A stretch of 64,000 bases of DNA. It comes from Faucicola tetraodonis. Lineage in GTDB: Bacteria > Pseudomonadota > Gammaproteobacteria > Pseudomonadales > Moraxellaceae. The DNA is taken from NCBI GenBank assembly GCA_032017425.1, contig DALZPW010000002.1; one strand, given 5' to 3'. A program made the translations under genes and the position numbers. Within the stretch, counting starts at the first letter, position 1. Each line of letters begins with the position of its first letter. Shown here piece after piece: positions 17,265 to 26,626 of this stretch. The notes beneath the pieces are model-generated. The model worked only from the letters and a program-made list of their open reading frames with translations. It did no database searches and was not told the origin of the DNA.

Positions 17265-19349
17265 ATGTTTTCAAAAATCTTAATAGCCAACCGGGGTGAG
17301 ATTGCTTGCCGCGTGGCAGCCACCGCCAAAAAACTGGGCGTGCGTACCGTTGCGGTATATTCAGACGCTGACCGCTTTGCCAAGCACGTAGCCGTGTGTG
17401 ATGAAGCCATTTATATAGGCGGTTCTGCGCCCAAAGACAGCTACCTGCGTTGGGAGCGCATTTTGGAGGCTGCCAAACAAACAGGCGCACAAGCGATTCA
17501 CCCTGGCTATGGGTTTTTGAGTGAAAACGACGAATTTGCCCAAGCGTGCGTGGATGCGGGTTTGGTGTTTATCGGTCCCCCTGCGTCTGCCATCACCGCC
17601 ATGGGTCTTAAAGCCGAGTCCAAACGCTTGATGGAAGCGGCCAATGTACCACTCATTCCAGGGTATCATGGCACCAACCAAGACCCTGATTTTTTACATA
17701 GCGAGGCCGACAAAATTGGCTACCCTGTGCTAATCAAAGCCAGCTCTGGTGGCGGCGGCAAAGGGATGCGGTTAGTTGAAAAAACCGAAGATTTTATTGA
17801 TGCCTTAGGCTCATGTCAACGTGAAGCCATTAGCAGCTTTGGCAATGACAGCGTATTGATTGAAAAATACGCCCTACGTCCCCGCCATATTGAAATTCAA
17901 GTCTTTGGCGACAGCCACGGCAACTATGTGTATTTATTTGAGCGTGATTGCTCGGTACAGCGCCGCCATCAAAAAGTGCTCGAAGAAGCCCCTGCCCCCG
18001 ATGTCAGCGTGGCAATGCGGGAGGCGATGGGCGCAGCGGCGATAGCGGCGGCAAAAGCGGTCAATTATGTGGGGGCGGGTACGGTTGAATTTATCGTAGA
18101 GCAACGTGAGTGTTCACCCGAAGATAAATTTGGCGGCATGAATTTCTACTTTATGGAAATGAATACCCGCCTGCAAGTAGAACATCCTGTCACCGAGGCG
18201 ATTACTGGTACTGACCTTGTCGAGTGGCAACTGCGTATTGCTAGCGGCGAGCCGTTACCAAAACAGCAAGCAGACTTGACCATTAACGGTCATGCGATTG
18301 AAGCACGTATCAATGCTGAAAACCCAGACAACAACTTCTTGCCCGCCACAGGTACGCTAAACGTTTACCGCACGCCAACTCACAGCGAGTTTAGGGTGTC
18401 AGATGTGCGTATAGATGATGGGGTACGCGAAGGCGATGTCATCAGTCCTTACTATGACTCGATGATTGCCAAACTCATCGTCCATGCGCCAACCCGTGAG
18501 CAGGCGCTTGCCAAACTAGACAAAGCCTTATCAGAAACCCGTATTGTCGGTTTGCCAAACAACGTGGCGTTTTTGCGTCACGTGGTGCAATCAGATTCGT
18601 TCAAATATGCCAATCTTGATACTGCATTGATTGAACGTGAAAAAGACGTACTGTTTGGGCAGCAGCGTGGTGAGCTACCTTGGCTGGTAGCCACCGCGAT
18701 TGTCAAAGAGCTTGCCCAAGAAGCGCAAATCCAAAACCACGACCCCTTTAGCAAAACCGATGCATGGCGCGCGTATAGCCAGTATGAGCGTCCGTTTGAT
18801 TTGGTGTATCACGATAAGCCATTGCGGGCGGTTATCAGCCAAATTAACGAGCAAGCATTTCATCTAACGATTAACACCATTGCCAAAGCGGAAAAACAAG
18901 GCGAGGACGTTGTCACGCCCATCTATCAAGGCGATGTTCGTTATTTGCCCACTGCCGATGATACCTTCACGCTATGGCTAAATGACGGAGAAACAGCCGG
19001 CAAGCGCCAACAGATGCAGGCATGGCGACATAATGAGCAAGTATATGTGTTCTCAAATCATGCCAGTGATGTCATCACCTTGGTGGATAGCATGGCGCAT
19101 GTGGGCGAGGAAGCCCAAGATGGCGGTAGCCTCAAATCACCCATGCCAGGTCAAGTGGTGGCGTTTCGGGTCAATGTGGGCGATGAAGTAAAAAAAGGTC
19201 AAGCCTTGGCAGTGATTGAAGCGATGAAAATTGAGCATACCATCAATGCCCCTAGTGATGGTACGGTGGCAGAGTTGCTGTTTAAAGCAGGGGATTTGGT
19301 ATCCGATGGCGATGAGCTATTAAAACTTGATACGGGCAGCCAATCATGA
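17265..19349 (+). CDS. liuD: Methylcrotonyl-CoA carboxylase, biotin-containing (alpha) subunit
   Basis: A 694-residue biotin-dependent carboxylase subunit. The N-terminal biotin carboxylase domain (about 1-450) has ANRGEIACRV, HPGYGFLSEN, the ATP-grasp glycine loop SSGGGGKGMRLV and MNTRLQVEHPVTE. A BT-like linker region follows. The C-terminal biotinyl domain carries the biotinylated Lys in EAMKIEHT at about residue 653. It uses ATP and bicarbonate to carboxylate biotin for the LiuB partner. AGGGA precedes the ATG. The stop codon overlaps the start of the HMG-CoA lyase gene by four bases, which indicates translational coupling. Confidence 0.94.
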   Translation: MFSKILIANRGEIACRVAATAKKLGVRTVAVYSDADRFAKHVAVCDEAIYIGGSAPKDSYLRWERILEAAKQTGAQAIHPGYGFLSENDEFAQACVDAGLVFIGPPASAITAMGLKAESKRLMEAANVPLIPGYHGTNQDPDFLHSEADKIGYPVLIKASSGGGGKGMRLVEKTEDFIDALGSCQREAISSFGNDSVLIEKYALRPRHIEIQVFGDSHGNYVYLFERDCSVQRRHQKVLEEAPAPDVSVAMREAMGAAAIAAAKAVNYVGAGTVEFIVEQRECSPEDKFGGMNFYFMEMNTRLQVEHPVTEAITGTDLVEWQLRIASGEPLPKQQADLTINGHAIEARINAENPDNNFLPATGTLNVYRTPTHSEFRVSDVRIDDGVREGDVISPYYDSMIAKLIVHAPTREQALAKLDKALSETRIVGLPNNVAFLRHVVQSDSFKYANLDTALIEREKDVLFGQQRGELPWLVATAIVKELAQEAQIQNHDPFSKTDAWRAYSQYERPFDLVYHDKPLRAVISQINEQAFHLTINTIAKAEKQGEDVVTPIYQGDVRYLPTADDTFTLWLNDGETAGKRQQMQAWRHNEQVYVFSNHASDVITLVDSMAHVGEEAQDGGSLKSPMPGQVVAFRVNVGDEVKKGQALAVIEAMKIEHTINAPSDGTVAELLFKAGDLVSDGDELLKLDTGSQS

Positions 19350-20278
19350 ACTATCCAAATTTTGTCAAAATCATCGACGTGGGCGCAAGAGACGGACTAC
19401 AAAACGAAAAACAAACTGTGCCAAGCGACGTCAAAATCGAGTTGATTAACGGCTTGATTGATGCAGGGGTGCGCAAGCTTGAAGCCACCAGTTTTGTGTC
19501 GCCAAAGTGGGTACCACAAATGGCGGACAATGATGCCGTATTAAACGGCATTAGCAAACGCGATGACGTGGTATATTCGGTGCTGACACCCAATATGAAA
19601 GGCTTTGATGCCGCCCTTGCCCATCGTGACCAATTTGCCAATTATGAGGTGGTGATTTTTGGCTCAGCGAGTGAAGCTTTTAGCCAAAAAAATATCAACT
19701 GTAGCATCGCTGAGAGTATCGAGCGTTTTGCCTCGGTGGCTTACGCCGCCAAAGCGCATGGTATCAAAGTGCGCGGCGTCATCTCTTGTACCGTGGGCTG
19801 CCCGTATGAAGGCGATATTTCAGCCGATAAAGTCGCCTATGTGACAGAAAAACTCGTTGCCATTGGCGCTGAACATATTGGTATTGCTGACACCATCGGC
19901 GTGGGCACACCTATCATGGTGCAAAAAGCGTTGGATGCTGCCTTGCGTTATATTGACATTGACAATATCTCTGGGCATTTTCACGACACCTATGGTCAAG
20001 CGCTTAGCAATACTTTAGCGGCATTACAAATGGGTGTTTGGCAGTTTGATACCTCGGTAGCAGGGCTTGGCGGTTGTCCGTATGCCAAAGGCGCAACCGG
20101 CAATGTTGCCACTGAAGATGTGGTATATCTGCTACATGGCATGGGCATTGAAACGGGCATTGACCTCGACAAACTGGTCGATGTCGGACAAAAAATCAGC
20201 GCGTTTTTGGGCAGACAAAACGGCTCAAAGGTGGCAACAGCGATTTTAAATAAACGTAAATCTTTAACAGTCAGTTAA
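19346..20278 (+). CDS. liuE: Hydroxymethylglutaryl-CoA lyase
   Basis: It cleaves HMG-CoA to acetyl-CoA and acetoacetate, the last step of leucine breakdown. The 310 residues form an HMGL-like TIM barrel. VGARDGLQNEK carries the metal and catalytic residues near the N-terminus, GHFHDTYGQAL gives metal-binding His residues, and GLGGCPYAKGATGNVATED contains the family's catalytic Cys loop. The ATG overlaps the liuD stop (ATGA), so it is translated in step with liuD. An isovaleryl-CoA dehydrogenase gene follows after a short gap. Confidence 0.95.
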   Translation: MNYPNFVKIIDVGARDGLQNEKQTVPSDVKIELINGLIDAGVRKLEATSFVSPKWVPQMADNDAVLNGISKRDDVVYSVLTPNMKGFDAALAHRDQFANYEVVIFGSASEAFSQKNINCSIAESIERFASVAYAAKAHGIKVRGVISCTVGCPYEGDISADKVAYVTEKLVAIGAEHIGIADTIGVGTPIMVQKALDAALRYIDIDNISGHFHDTYGQALSNTLAALQMGVWQFDTSVAGLGGCPYAKGATGNVATEDVVYLLHGMGIETGIDLDKLVDVGQKISAFLGRQNGSKVATAILNKRKSLTVS

Positions 20279-20294
20279 TAAACAAGGAATGACT

Positions 20295-21470
20295 ATGAAC
20301 CTAGGACTCGATTACCAACTTGGCGATGACATCAACGCCCTACGCGAAACCGTCAGAGCCTTTGCTGATGCTGAAATCGCCCCACGCGCTGCCGAGCTTG
20401 ACCGCACCGACCAATTCCCGATGGACTTGTGGCAAAAAATGGGTGAGCTTGGGCTGCATGGCATCACCGTACCCGAAACTTACGGCGGCGTGGACATGGG
20501 CTATGTGGCGCACATGGTCGCCATGGAAGAAATCAGCCGCGCATCAGGCTCAGTGGCGCTAAGCTATGGGGCACACTCCAACTTATGTATCAACCAAATC
20601 AAACGCAACGGCACAGAAGCCCAAAAACAAAAATACTTGCCAAAACTCATCAGCGGTGAATTCATTGGTGCCTTGGCGATGAGTGAGCCCGGTGCCGGCT
20701 CAGACGTGACCAGCATGAAACTACGTGCCGAAGACAAAGGTGGCGTATATGTATTAAACGGCTCAAAAATGTGGATTACCAATGGACCGGATGCCGATGT
20801 GATGGTGGTGTATGCCAAAACCAACCCAGAGCTTGGGGCAAAAGGTATCACCGCGTTTTTGGTAGAAAAAGGCATGAAAGGCTTTTATACTGCGCAAAAA
20901 CTTGACAAACTCGGTATGCGCGGCAGCCACACAGGCGAGATGGTGTTTGACAATGTCGAAGTCCCAAGCGACAACATTTTGGGTGGTCTTAACAACGGCG
21001 TTAAAGTATTGATGAGTGGCTTGGACTACGAGCGTGCGGTACTTGCCGCAGGTCCTATCGGGCTGATGCAAGCGGTGATGGACAATGTCATTCCCTACAT
21101 CCACGACCGCAAGCAATTTGGTCAAGCCATCGGTGAATTCCAGTTGATTCAAGGTAAAGTGGCGGACATGTACACCACCTTACAGGCAGGACGCAGCTTT
21201 CTTTACACCGTGGGCAAAAACTTGGATATGCTAGGCTCAGACCATGTGCGCCAAGTACGTAAAGACTGCGCCAGCGTAATTTTGTGGACAGCGGAAAAAG
21301 CCACTTGGATGGCAGGAGAAGGTATCCAAATCTTCGGCGGCAATGGCTATACCAACGAGTACCCACTAGGGCGTATTTGGCGTGATGCCAAGCTATATGA
21401 GATTGGCGCAGGTACTAGCGAGGTACGGCGTATGCTGATTGGTCGTGAGCTGTTCAACGAAACCGCTTAA
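20295..21470 (+). CDS. liuA: Isovaleryl-CoA dehydrogenase
   Basis: An FAD-dependent acyl-CoA dehydrogenase of 391 residues that oxidises isovaleryl-CoA to 3-methylcrotonyl-CoA and passes electrons to ETF. ALAMSEPGAGSDVTSMKL and WITNGPDADVMVVYAKT are typical flavin/substrate-contact blocks. GLDYERAVLAAGPIGLMQ carries a Glu in the helix-G position that serves as catalytic base in isovaleryl-CoA dehydrogenases. The C-terminal site where medium-chain enzymes have EGT reads GAGTSEVRR, which agrees with that assignment. ATG 20295 is preferred over 20289 because AGGA directly abuts the earlier codon. It is the last gene before the cluster terminator; in Pseudomonas liuA is first, so the order differs. 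Confidence 0.93.
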   Translation: MNLGLDYQLGDDINALRETVRAFADAEIAPRAAELDRTDQFPMDLWQKMGELGLHGITVPETYGGVDMGYVAHMVAMEEISRASGSVALSYGAHSNLCINQIKRNGTEAQKQKYLPKLISGEFIGALAMSEPGAGSDVTSMKLRAEDKGGVYVLNGSKMWITNGPDADVMVVYAKTNPELGAKGITAFLVEKGMKGFYTAQKLDKLGMRGSHTGEMVFDNVEVPSDNILGGLNNGVKVLMSGLDYERAVLAAGPIGLMQAVMDNVIPYIHDRKQFGQAIGEFQLIQGKVADMYTTLQAGRSFLYTVGKNLDMLGSDHVRQVRKDCASVILWTAEKATWMAGEGIQIFGGNGYTNEYPLGRIWRDAKLYEIGAGTSEVRRMLIGRELFNETA

Positions 21471-21491
21471 TTGATTAGCTTTGTCAGCACC

Positions 21492-21518
21492 AGCCCTAGC
21501 TAAAACTAGGGCTTTTTT
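21492..21518 (+). terminator. Terminator of the leucine-catabolism cluster
   Basis: AGCCCTAG, loop CTAAAA and CTAGGGCT form a perfect 8-bp GC-containing stem, then a run of T residues, 21 bp after the last stop codon. Confidence 0.9.
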
Positions 21519-21566
21519 ATTATATTGTCAAAATAGGTTGTCAAAATCCGCCTGATCAGCTGTGCG

Positions 21567-22580
21567 CTATGTTAAGGTTGATTGTAAAATCGCTTGGTAT
21601 TGCGCCGGTTTGAGACGGGGTCCGAACTGCTGAATGATTTGGCTTGCAACGCTACTGGCTAATTTGCCACAATCTGCCAACGCATGACCGTGCGATAGCG
21701 CGTATAAAAAACTGCCCGCAAAATTATCCCCTGCGCCATTGGTATCTAGCACTTGATCAACGGCTAGCGATGCCACATCAATCAGTTTTGTTTCACGTGA
21801 AACATCGTCTCGCACGGCAATGATTGACCCTGCTGCACCATTAGTCACCACTGCCATATTGGCAACTGACAATAACGCTGATGCCGCTTGTGAGTGACTG
21901 CTTTGGTTGGTAAATAGCTGCGCTTCATCGCAGTTACAAAACACCGCATCCACGCCACCTTCTAGCATGACATCAAGTCCTTCGCGACCAAACTTGACCA
22001 CGGCAGGGTCGGCAAAACTGACCGCGATTTTAGCGCCTTTGGCTTTGGCTTGTTGTTTTAGCTGAGCAATCGCCTGTTGTGCTGAGGGTGACATGGCAAG
22101 ATAACCTTCAAGATACAACCAATCAGCATCATTGAGCGCATCAAAGTCAATATCGGTTTCACTGATTTCTGCTGAAGTGCCCAAATGTGTTTGCATGGTG
22201 CGCTCGCCATCTGGGGTCACCATCACCATACAGCTACCTGTGGTACCATCAGCAAATGACTTGGTAGATGTCTTGATACCTGCGGCATTTAAATCAGCCA
22301 AATAAAAACGCCCTGCCTCGTCTTCGCCTACTCGGCAAGCGTAAAAAGTATCGCTACCGAGGCTTGCAGCGGCATAGATACTGTTGGCAGCCGAGCCGCC
22401 ACCGGCTTGTTTAGTCGCGGTGATATTTTGCGTGGTGAGCGAGGCGATGAGGTCAGCTTGCTCACTGTGACTGGCTAGGGTCATGTTGCCTTTGGTCAAG
22501 CCTGTGGCGTGAAGCTGTGCATCAGTGACGACAAATTCACTGTCGACTAACGCATTGCCGATGGCGACGATTTTTGCCAT
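21567..22580 (-). CDS. PfkB-family sugar/adenosine kinase
   Basis: A ribokinase-fold kinase of 337 residues. The N-terminal substrate-side block is AIGNALVDSEF and GGGSAANSIYAAASLG, and the ATP-site/anion-hole signature is DTNGAGDNFAGSFLYALSHG with the catalytic Asp. The proportions and the N-terminal lid (DAQLHATGLTKGNMTL) resemble bacterial proteins annotated as adenosine kinases, but the family includes fructokinase and ribokinase homologues and substrate cannot be settled from sequence. It is transcribed convergently toward the liu terminator and is monocistronic. Confidence 0.85.
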   Translation of the reverse strand: MAKIVAIGNALVDSEFVVTDAQLHATGLTKGNMTLASHSEQADLIASLTTQNITATKQAGGGSAANSIYAAASLGSDTFYACRVGEDEAGRFYLADLNAAGIKTSTKSFADGTTGSCMVMVTPDGERTMQTHLGTSAEISETDIDFDALNDADWLYLEGYLAMSPSAQQAIAQLKQQAKAKGAKIAVSFADPAVVKFGREGLDVMLEGGVDAVFCNCDEAQLFTNQSSHSQAASALLSVANMAVVTNGAAGSIIAVRDDVSRETKLIDVASLAVDQVLDTNGAGDNFAGSFLYALSHGHALADCGKLASSVASQIIQQFGPRLKPAQYQAILQSTLT

Positions 22581-22708
22581 TGTGGTTCCTTTTTAACGAT
22601 TTTGGAAAAAATAGATGAGTTAAATTCAACGTGGTGTCATTGTAAATTAAAACTGTCAAAGTTAATATCTGAAAATTGGCTAACACGGGCAAATGAGTGG
22701 CGCTGTAT

Positions 22709-22733
22709 TATCTGTAGTATCTGTAGTATCTGT
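22709..22733. repeat. 9-bp tandem repeat TATCTGTAG (nearly three copies)
   Basis: TATCTGTAG is repeated head to tail at 22709, 22718 and 22727 (the last copy partial). It lies in the gap between the divergent PfkB kinase and M16C protease genes. Confidence 0.75.
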
Positions 22734-22873
22734 GTTTTTTTGCCTTTATAAAGCAGGTTTTGACCCCATTTAACTCAAAATAAATCCGACAAAACTGCTA
22801 TACTTTCTGTTTTTTTACAGTTGGTTTTGCTGATAAATTCTGACAAATATTATGATGACACACAGGTAACTTC

Positions 22874-25840
22874 ATGCCCGCAACTTCTCACGACTCTACT
22901 TTAGATTTGACCCTGCACCCTGCTTTTACCCTACGCTCTCATGAGCGCATCGATGCGCTATCGCTTGATGTGCTGGTGAGCGAGCATAACGCCACTGGGT
23001 TGATTCATTATCACCTCGCCCACCCGAGTGATGAAAATGCCTTTATGATTGGCTTTCGCACCCAGCCGATGACCGACCGCGGTGAGGCGCATATTTTGGA
23101 GCATACCAGTCTATGTGGCTCTGAAAAATATCCCGTGCGCGACCCGTTTTTTAGCATGATTAAGCGGTCGCTCAATACGTTTATGAATGCGTTTACCGCG
23201 GCAGATTGGACGGCGTATCCGTTTGCCACCCAAAACCGTCAAGATTATTTTAACTTGTTGTCGGTGTACCTAGATGCGACATTTTTCCCAAGTTTAAATC
23301 CGCTCGATTTTGCCCAAGAAGGGATTCGTGTGGAGCTTGATGATGACGGCAAACCACAGTATAAAGGCATTGTATTTAATGAAATGAAAGGCGCGATGAG
23401 TGGCGAGATTGACCAGTTGTATCATACGCTGGCGCGTCATTTATTCCCCACAACCACTTATCACTACAATTCTGGCGGTGAGCCCGCTGCCATTACCGAG
23501 CTGACTCATGCTGATTTGGTCAAGTTTCATCAAAGTCACTATCACCCAAGCAATGCGGTGGTGATGAGCTTTGGCAATATCCCTGTGGCAGAGACCCAAG
23601 CCCGTATCCATGAGGATGCATTGGCGGTGTCAGGCAAAGCGTTTGCTAAAGGGCAAAAACACGCCTCACGACTCGAAGAATCATTGACCGCGCCAATCAG
23701 CGTGACGGACACTTACAGTGTCGATACGGTGAAACCCAAACAAACCCATCACGTCATGGCATGGTTATTACCATCGATTTTAGACGGTAAACAGCGCCTG
23801 GCTATGCGATTACTTGAAGGCGTATTGGTTGAACATGCAGGTTCGCCGCTGCGGGCGTATCTTGATAGCCATCCGCTGGCATCTGCCCCAACGCCGCTAC
23901 TGGGCTTGGATGACAGCCATTATCAGATGGTGTTTTATGCCGGGGTTCGTGGCTCTGAGCCTGAGCATGGCGATGCCATTGAGCAAGGAATTTTGGACTT
24001 ACTCAAACAAGTGGCGGACCAGCCTGTGGACAGTGAAGCGATTGAAACCATTTTGCACCAAATCGAAATCGACCAACGTCATATCGGTGGCGATAGTATG
24101 CCATATGGTCTAAATTTGATGCTTGAAGGCTTTAGTACTGCTATCCACGACGGTGACCCCATGCATGTGTGGGACATCGATGAAAACCTAAACTGGCTAC
24201 GTGAACAAGTACAAAATCCTGATTTTATCGCCGATTTGATTCGCAGCTTTTTGCTCGACAATCCGCATCGCGTGCGTTTGACACTCATCCCTGATGCGAG
24301 CAAATCTGAGCAACAAGCCAAGGATGAGCAAGCCAAACTTGACACCATCGCAGCGGCACTGACCGATGACACGCGTAATGCGCTCATCAGCCAAGCCAAA
24401 GCCCTTGCCGAACGCCAAGCTACGCCTGATGATGTGGATTTGCTACCCAAAGTGGGATTGGTGGATATTCCTGCCCAAATTCAATTTAAAACAGGTACAA
24501 AACGCGATATCACTTTAAGTGGTGTGCCAAGTACGTTGTATGAATATGAAGCAGGCACCAATGGTCTGTACTATTATCAAGTGATTATGCCCCTAGAGGG
24601 TCATGAAGCGCTCATCAATCACTCAGATTTACCAACGTATCTGAGCTTGATCAGCGAAGTGGGCACGTGCAAACACGATGCCTTGGCATTTCAAGCGCGG
24701 CAAGCACGCCATTCAAGCGGTGTGACGGTCAGAATCAGCCAGCGCACGTCACCTGACAATCCCGAAAAAATGGATAGCTTCTTGGTGGTCGCTACCCGCT
24801 CATTGTCACGTAAATTTGAAGCGATTGAGCTGCTTAAAGAAGTACTCAACGACACTATTTTTACCGAATATGCGCGGATGGAAGAGCTACTGACCCAAAA
24901 ACAAATGGGCTGGCAATCGCGCCTTGCCAATGCAGGTCATGCGTATGCCATGCAAACAGCGAGCCGTAACACCAGTAAAATCGCCCGTCTTGAATATGTA
25001 CGCGGTGGTTTGCCTGCATTAAATAGCTTAACTGAATTTTTGCAGCAAGCGGAGCAAGATAGCAGTGCGTGGCAAAAGCTGGGAGAGCGCTTAGCCAATT
25101 TACATCGCTACATCAAAGCCCTGCCAAAACAAGCACTTATCATCGCCGAAGCAGAGGTATTACCGACGCTGCAGCAAGCAATTAGCGAGAGCTGGCAAAC
25201 GCCTGTTGAAGAGCCTACCGCTACCTTAATCGAATCGCCCATTACCACTGACGGTAGCGATATCGCGTGGCTTGCGCAAACCAATGTATTTCATCATGCG
25301 CTTGTCTTTGATGCGGTGCCGACCAACCATCCCGATGCCCCTGCCTTGATGGTGCTGTCAAGCGTGCTACGCAACAACTATCTGCATCGTACCATTCGTG
25401 AGCAAGGCGGCGCGTATGGCGGCGGCGCCAGCTATGATAGTAACGCTTGCTCTTTCAAGTTTTATAGCTACCGTGACCCGCGTGACCAAGCCACGTTTGA
25501 TGATTTTTTGGGTAGTATTGATTGGTTACTCGCGCAAACTACAGGCGAAAAAACCGATGCTTGGATTGAAGAAGCGATTTTAGGATTGATGGCAGGCATG
25601 GATAAGCCCGCAAGCCCGGCGGGTGAAGCGGTCAAGGCGCTGTTTGCTGAGTTACATGGTCGCGGCAAAGACTGGCAACAAGCAATGCGTGCCAAAATCT
25701 TGGCGGTCAGCCTTGATGACTTACAGCGGGTGACAACCACCTACCTCAAAGACAAGCCTTACACACGCGCAAGCCTTGCACCGTTTGATAAAGCTGAACT
25801 CATGCAAAAAATGGGTTTTCAGATTGAAAAAGTGCTATAA
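22874..25840 (+). CDS. M16C insulinase-type zinc protease (PreP-like)
   Basis: A large clam-shell metalloprotease of 988 residues, the expected length for presequence-protease/falcilysin-type M16C enzymes, made of four homologous domains. The inverted zinc motif HILEHTSLCGSEKYPVRDPF (HxxEH, about residue 72) is intact, the downstream Glu ligand lies in IVFNEMKGAMSGEIDQL, and the C-terminal half has REQGGAYGGGASYD, which shapes the S1 pocket. Such enzymes degrade short unstructured peptides in the cytosol or periplasm. No signal peptide is evident, so a cytosolic location is likely. It is monocistronic and followed by a bidirectional terminator. Confidence 0.92.
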   Translation: MPATSHDSTLDLTLHPAFTLRSHERIDALSLDVLVSEHNATGLIHYHLAHPSDENAFMIGFRTQPMTDRGEAHILEHTSLCGSEKYPVRDPFFSMIKRSLNTFMNAFTAADWTAYPFATQNRQDYFNLLSVYLDATFFPSLNPLDFAQEGIRVELDDDGKPQYKGIVFNEMKGAMSGEIDQLYHTLARHLFPTTTYHYNSGGEPAAITELTHADLVKFHQSHYHPSNAVVMSFGNIPVAETQARIHEDALAVSGKAFAKGQKHASRLEESLTAPISVTDTYSVDTVKPKQTHHVMAWLLPSILDGKQRLAMRLLEGVLVEHAGSPLRAYLDSHPLASAPTPLLGLDDSHYQMVFYAGVRGSEPEHGDAIEQGILDLLKQVADQPVDSEAIETILHQIEIDQRHIGGDSMPYGLNLMLEGFSTAIHDGDPMHVWDIDENLNWLREQVQNPDFIADLIRSFLLDNPHRVRLTLIPDASKSEQQAKDEQAKLDTIAAALTDDTRNALISQAKALAERQATPDDVDLLPKVGLVDIPAQIQFKTGTKRDITLSGVPSTLYEYEAGTNGLYYYQVIMPLEGHEALINHSDLPTYLSLISEVGTCKHDALAFQARQARHSSGVTVRISQRTSPDNPEKMDSFLVVATRSLSRKFEAIELLKEVLNDTIFTEYARMEELLTQKQMGWQSRLANAGHAYAMQTASRNTSKIARLEYVRGGLPALNSLTEFLQQAEQDSSAWQKLGERLANLHRYIKALPKQALIIAEAEVLPTLQQAISESWQTPVEEPTATLIESPITTDGSDIAWLAQTNVFHHALVFDAVPTNHPDAPALMVLSSVLRNNYLHRTIREQGGAYGGGASYDSNACSFKFYSYRDPRDQATFDDFLGSIDWLLAQTTGEKTDAWIEEAILGLMAGMDKPASPAGEAVKALFAELHGRGKDWQQAMRAKILAVSLDDLQRVTTTYLKDKPYTRASLAPFDKAELMQKMGFQIEKVL

Positions 25841-25871
25841 CAAACGTAATAATAAAATTAATCATCTTAAT

Positions 25872-25901
25872 AAAAAAGGCGCTATTATTAGCGCCTTTTT
25901 T
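25872..25901. terminator. Bidirectional terminator between convergent genes
   Basis: AAAAAA, GGCGCTA, loop TTAT, TAGCGCC and TTTTTT: symmetrical, so it can end both the M16C protease transcript and the leftward FAH-family operon. Confidence 0.9.
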
Positions 25902-25921
25902 CATCTTTTACACTACCTGTT

Positions 25922-26626
25922 TTACACAACCAGCAACTCAATTTTACCCAGTCCATCAATTTGCGCGAGGATGGTATCGCCTTTCACCACCGCACCGACG
26001 CCCGCTGGCGTGCCTGTAAAAATCAAATCCCCTGCTTTGAGCTCAAAAAACTCAGATAAATTGGCAATGGTCTCTGCCACATTCCAGATTAACTGATTGA
26101 TATTGCCTTGTTGTTTGGGCGCGCCATTCACCGCTAGTGAAATATTCGCTTGTTGTATCTCAGCAACGCTAGCAACGGGATAAATTTCGCCAATGGGTGC
26201 CGAATAGTCAAACGCCTTGCCAATCTCCCACGGGCGACCGTTTTTCTTCATGGCGTTTTGCAAGTCGCGGCGCGTCATGTCGAGCCCCACGGCATAGCCA
26301 AAAATCAGCTCATGTGCCTGTGCTACACTCACATTGGCGCCATCTTTGCCAATCGCAACCACCAATTCTACTTCATAATGTAGCGCTTGCGTTTTAGTCG
26401 GATAAGGCAATTGGGCAACGCTATCGGGTCGAACCGCAATAATCGACTCGCTGTCACTGGCTTTACAAAAGAAAAATGGCGGCTCACGGTCTGGGTCACT
26501 GCCCATTTCTCGGGCGTGGTCGGCATAGTTGCGCCCCACGCAATACACGCGGCGGACAGGAAAGGTTTGTTCAGATTGATGGATGGGCAGTGCCACCACT
26601 GGCCTGGGTGGAAAAATGGTATTCAT
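25922..26626 (-). CDS. Fumarylacetoacetate hydrolase (FAH) family protein
   Basis: A 234-residue protein of the FAH fold. VYCVGRNYADHAREMG is the conserved N-terminal block. HYEVELVVAIGK and LIFTGTPAGVGAV carry the metal- and substrate-binding residues, and GLDMTRRDLQ is typical of the FAHD1/YcgM group (acylpyruvate hydrolase or oxaloacetate decarboxylase activities are known there). It is probably a small housekeeping hydrolase acting on 2-oxo acids. Its ATG overlaps the stop of the upstream exonuclease gene by four bases, so the two form one translationally coupled operon. Confidence 0.9.
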   Translation of the reverse strand: MNTIFPPRPVVALPIHQSEQTFPVRRVYCVGRNYADHAREMGSDPDREPPFFFCKASDSESIIAVRPDSVAQLPYPTKTQALHYEVELVVAIGKDGANVSVAQAHELIFGYAVGLDMTRRDLQNAMKKNGRPWEIGKAFDYSAPIGEIYPVASVAEIQQANISLAVNGAPKQQGNINQLIWNVAETIANLSEFFELKAGDLIFTGTPAGVGAVVKGDTILAQIDGLGKIELLVV

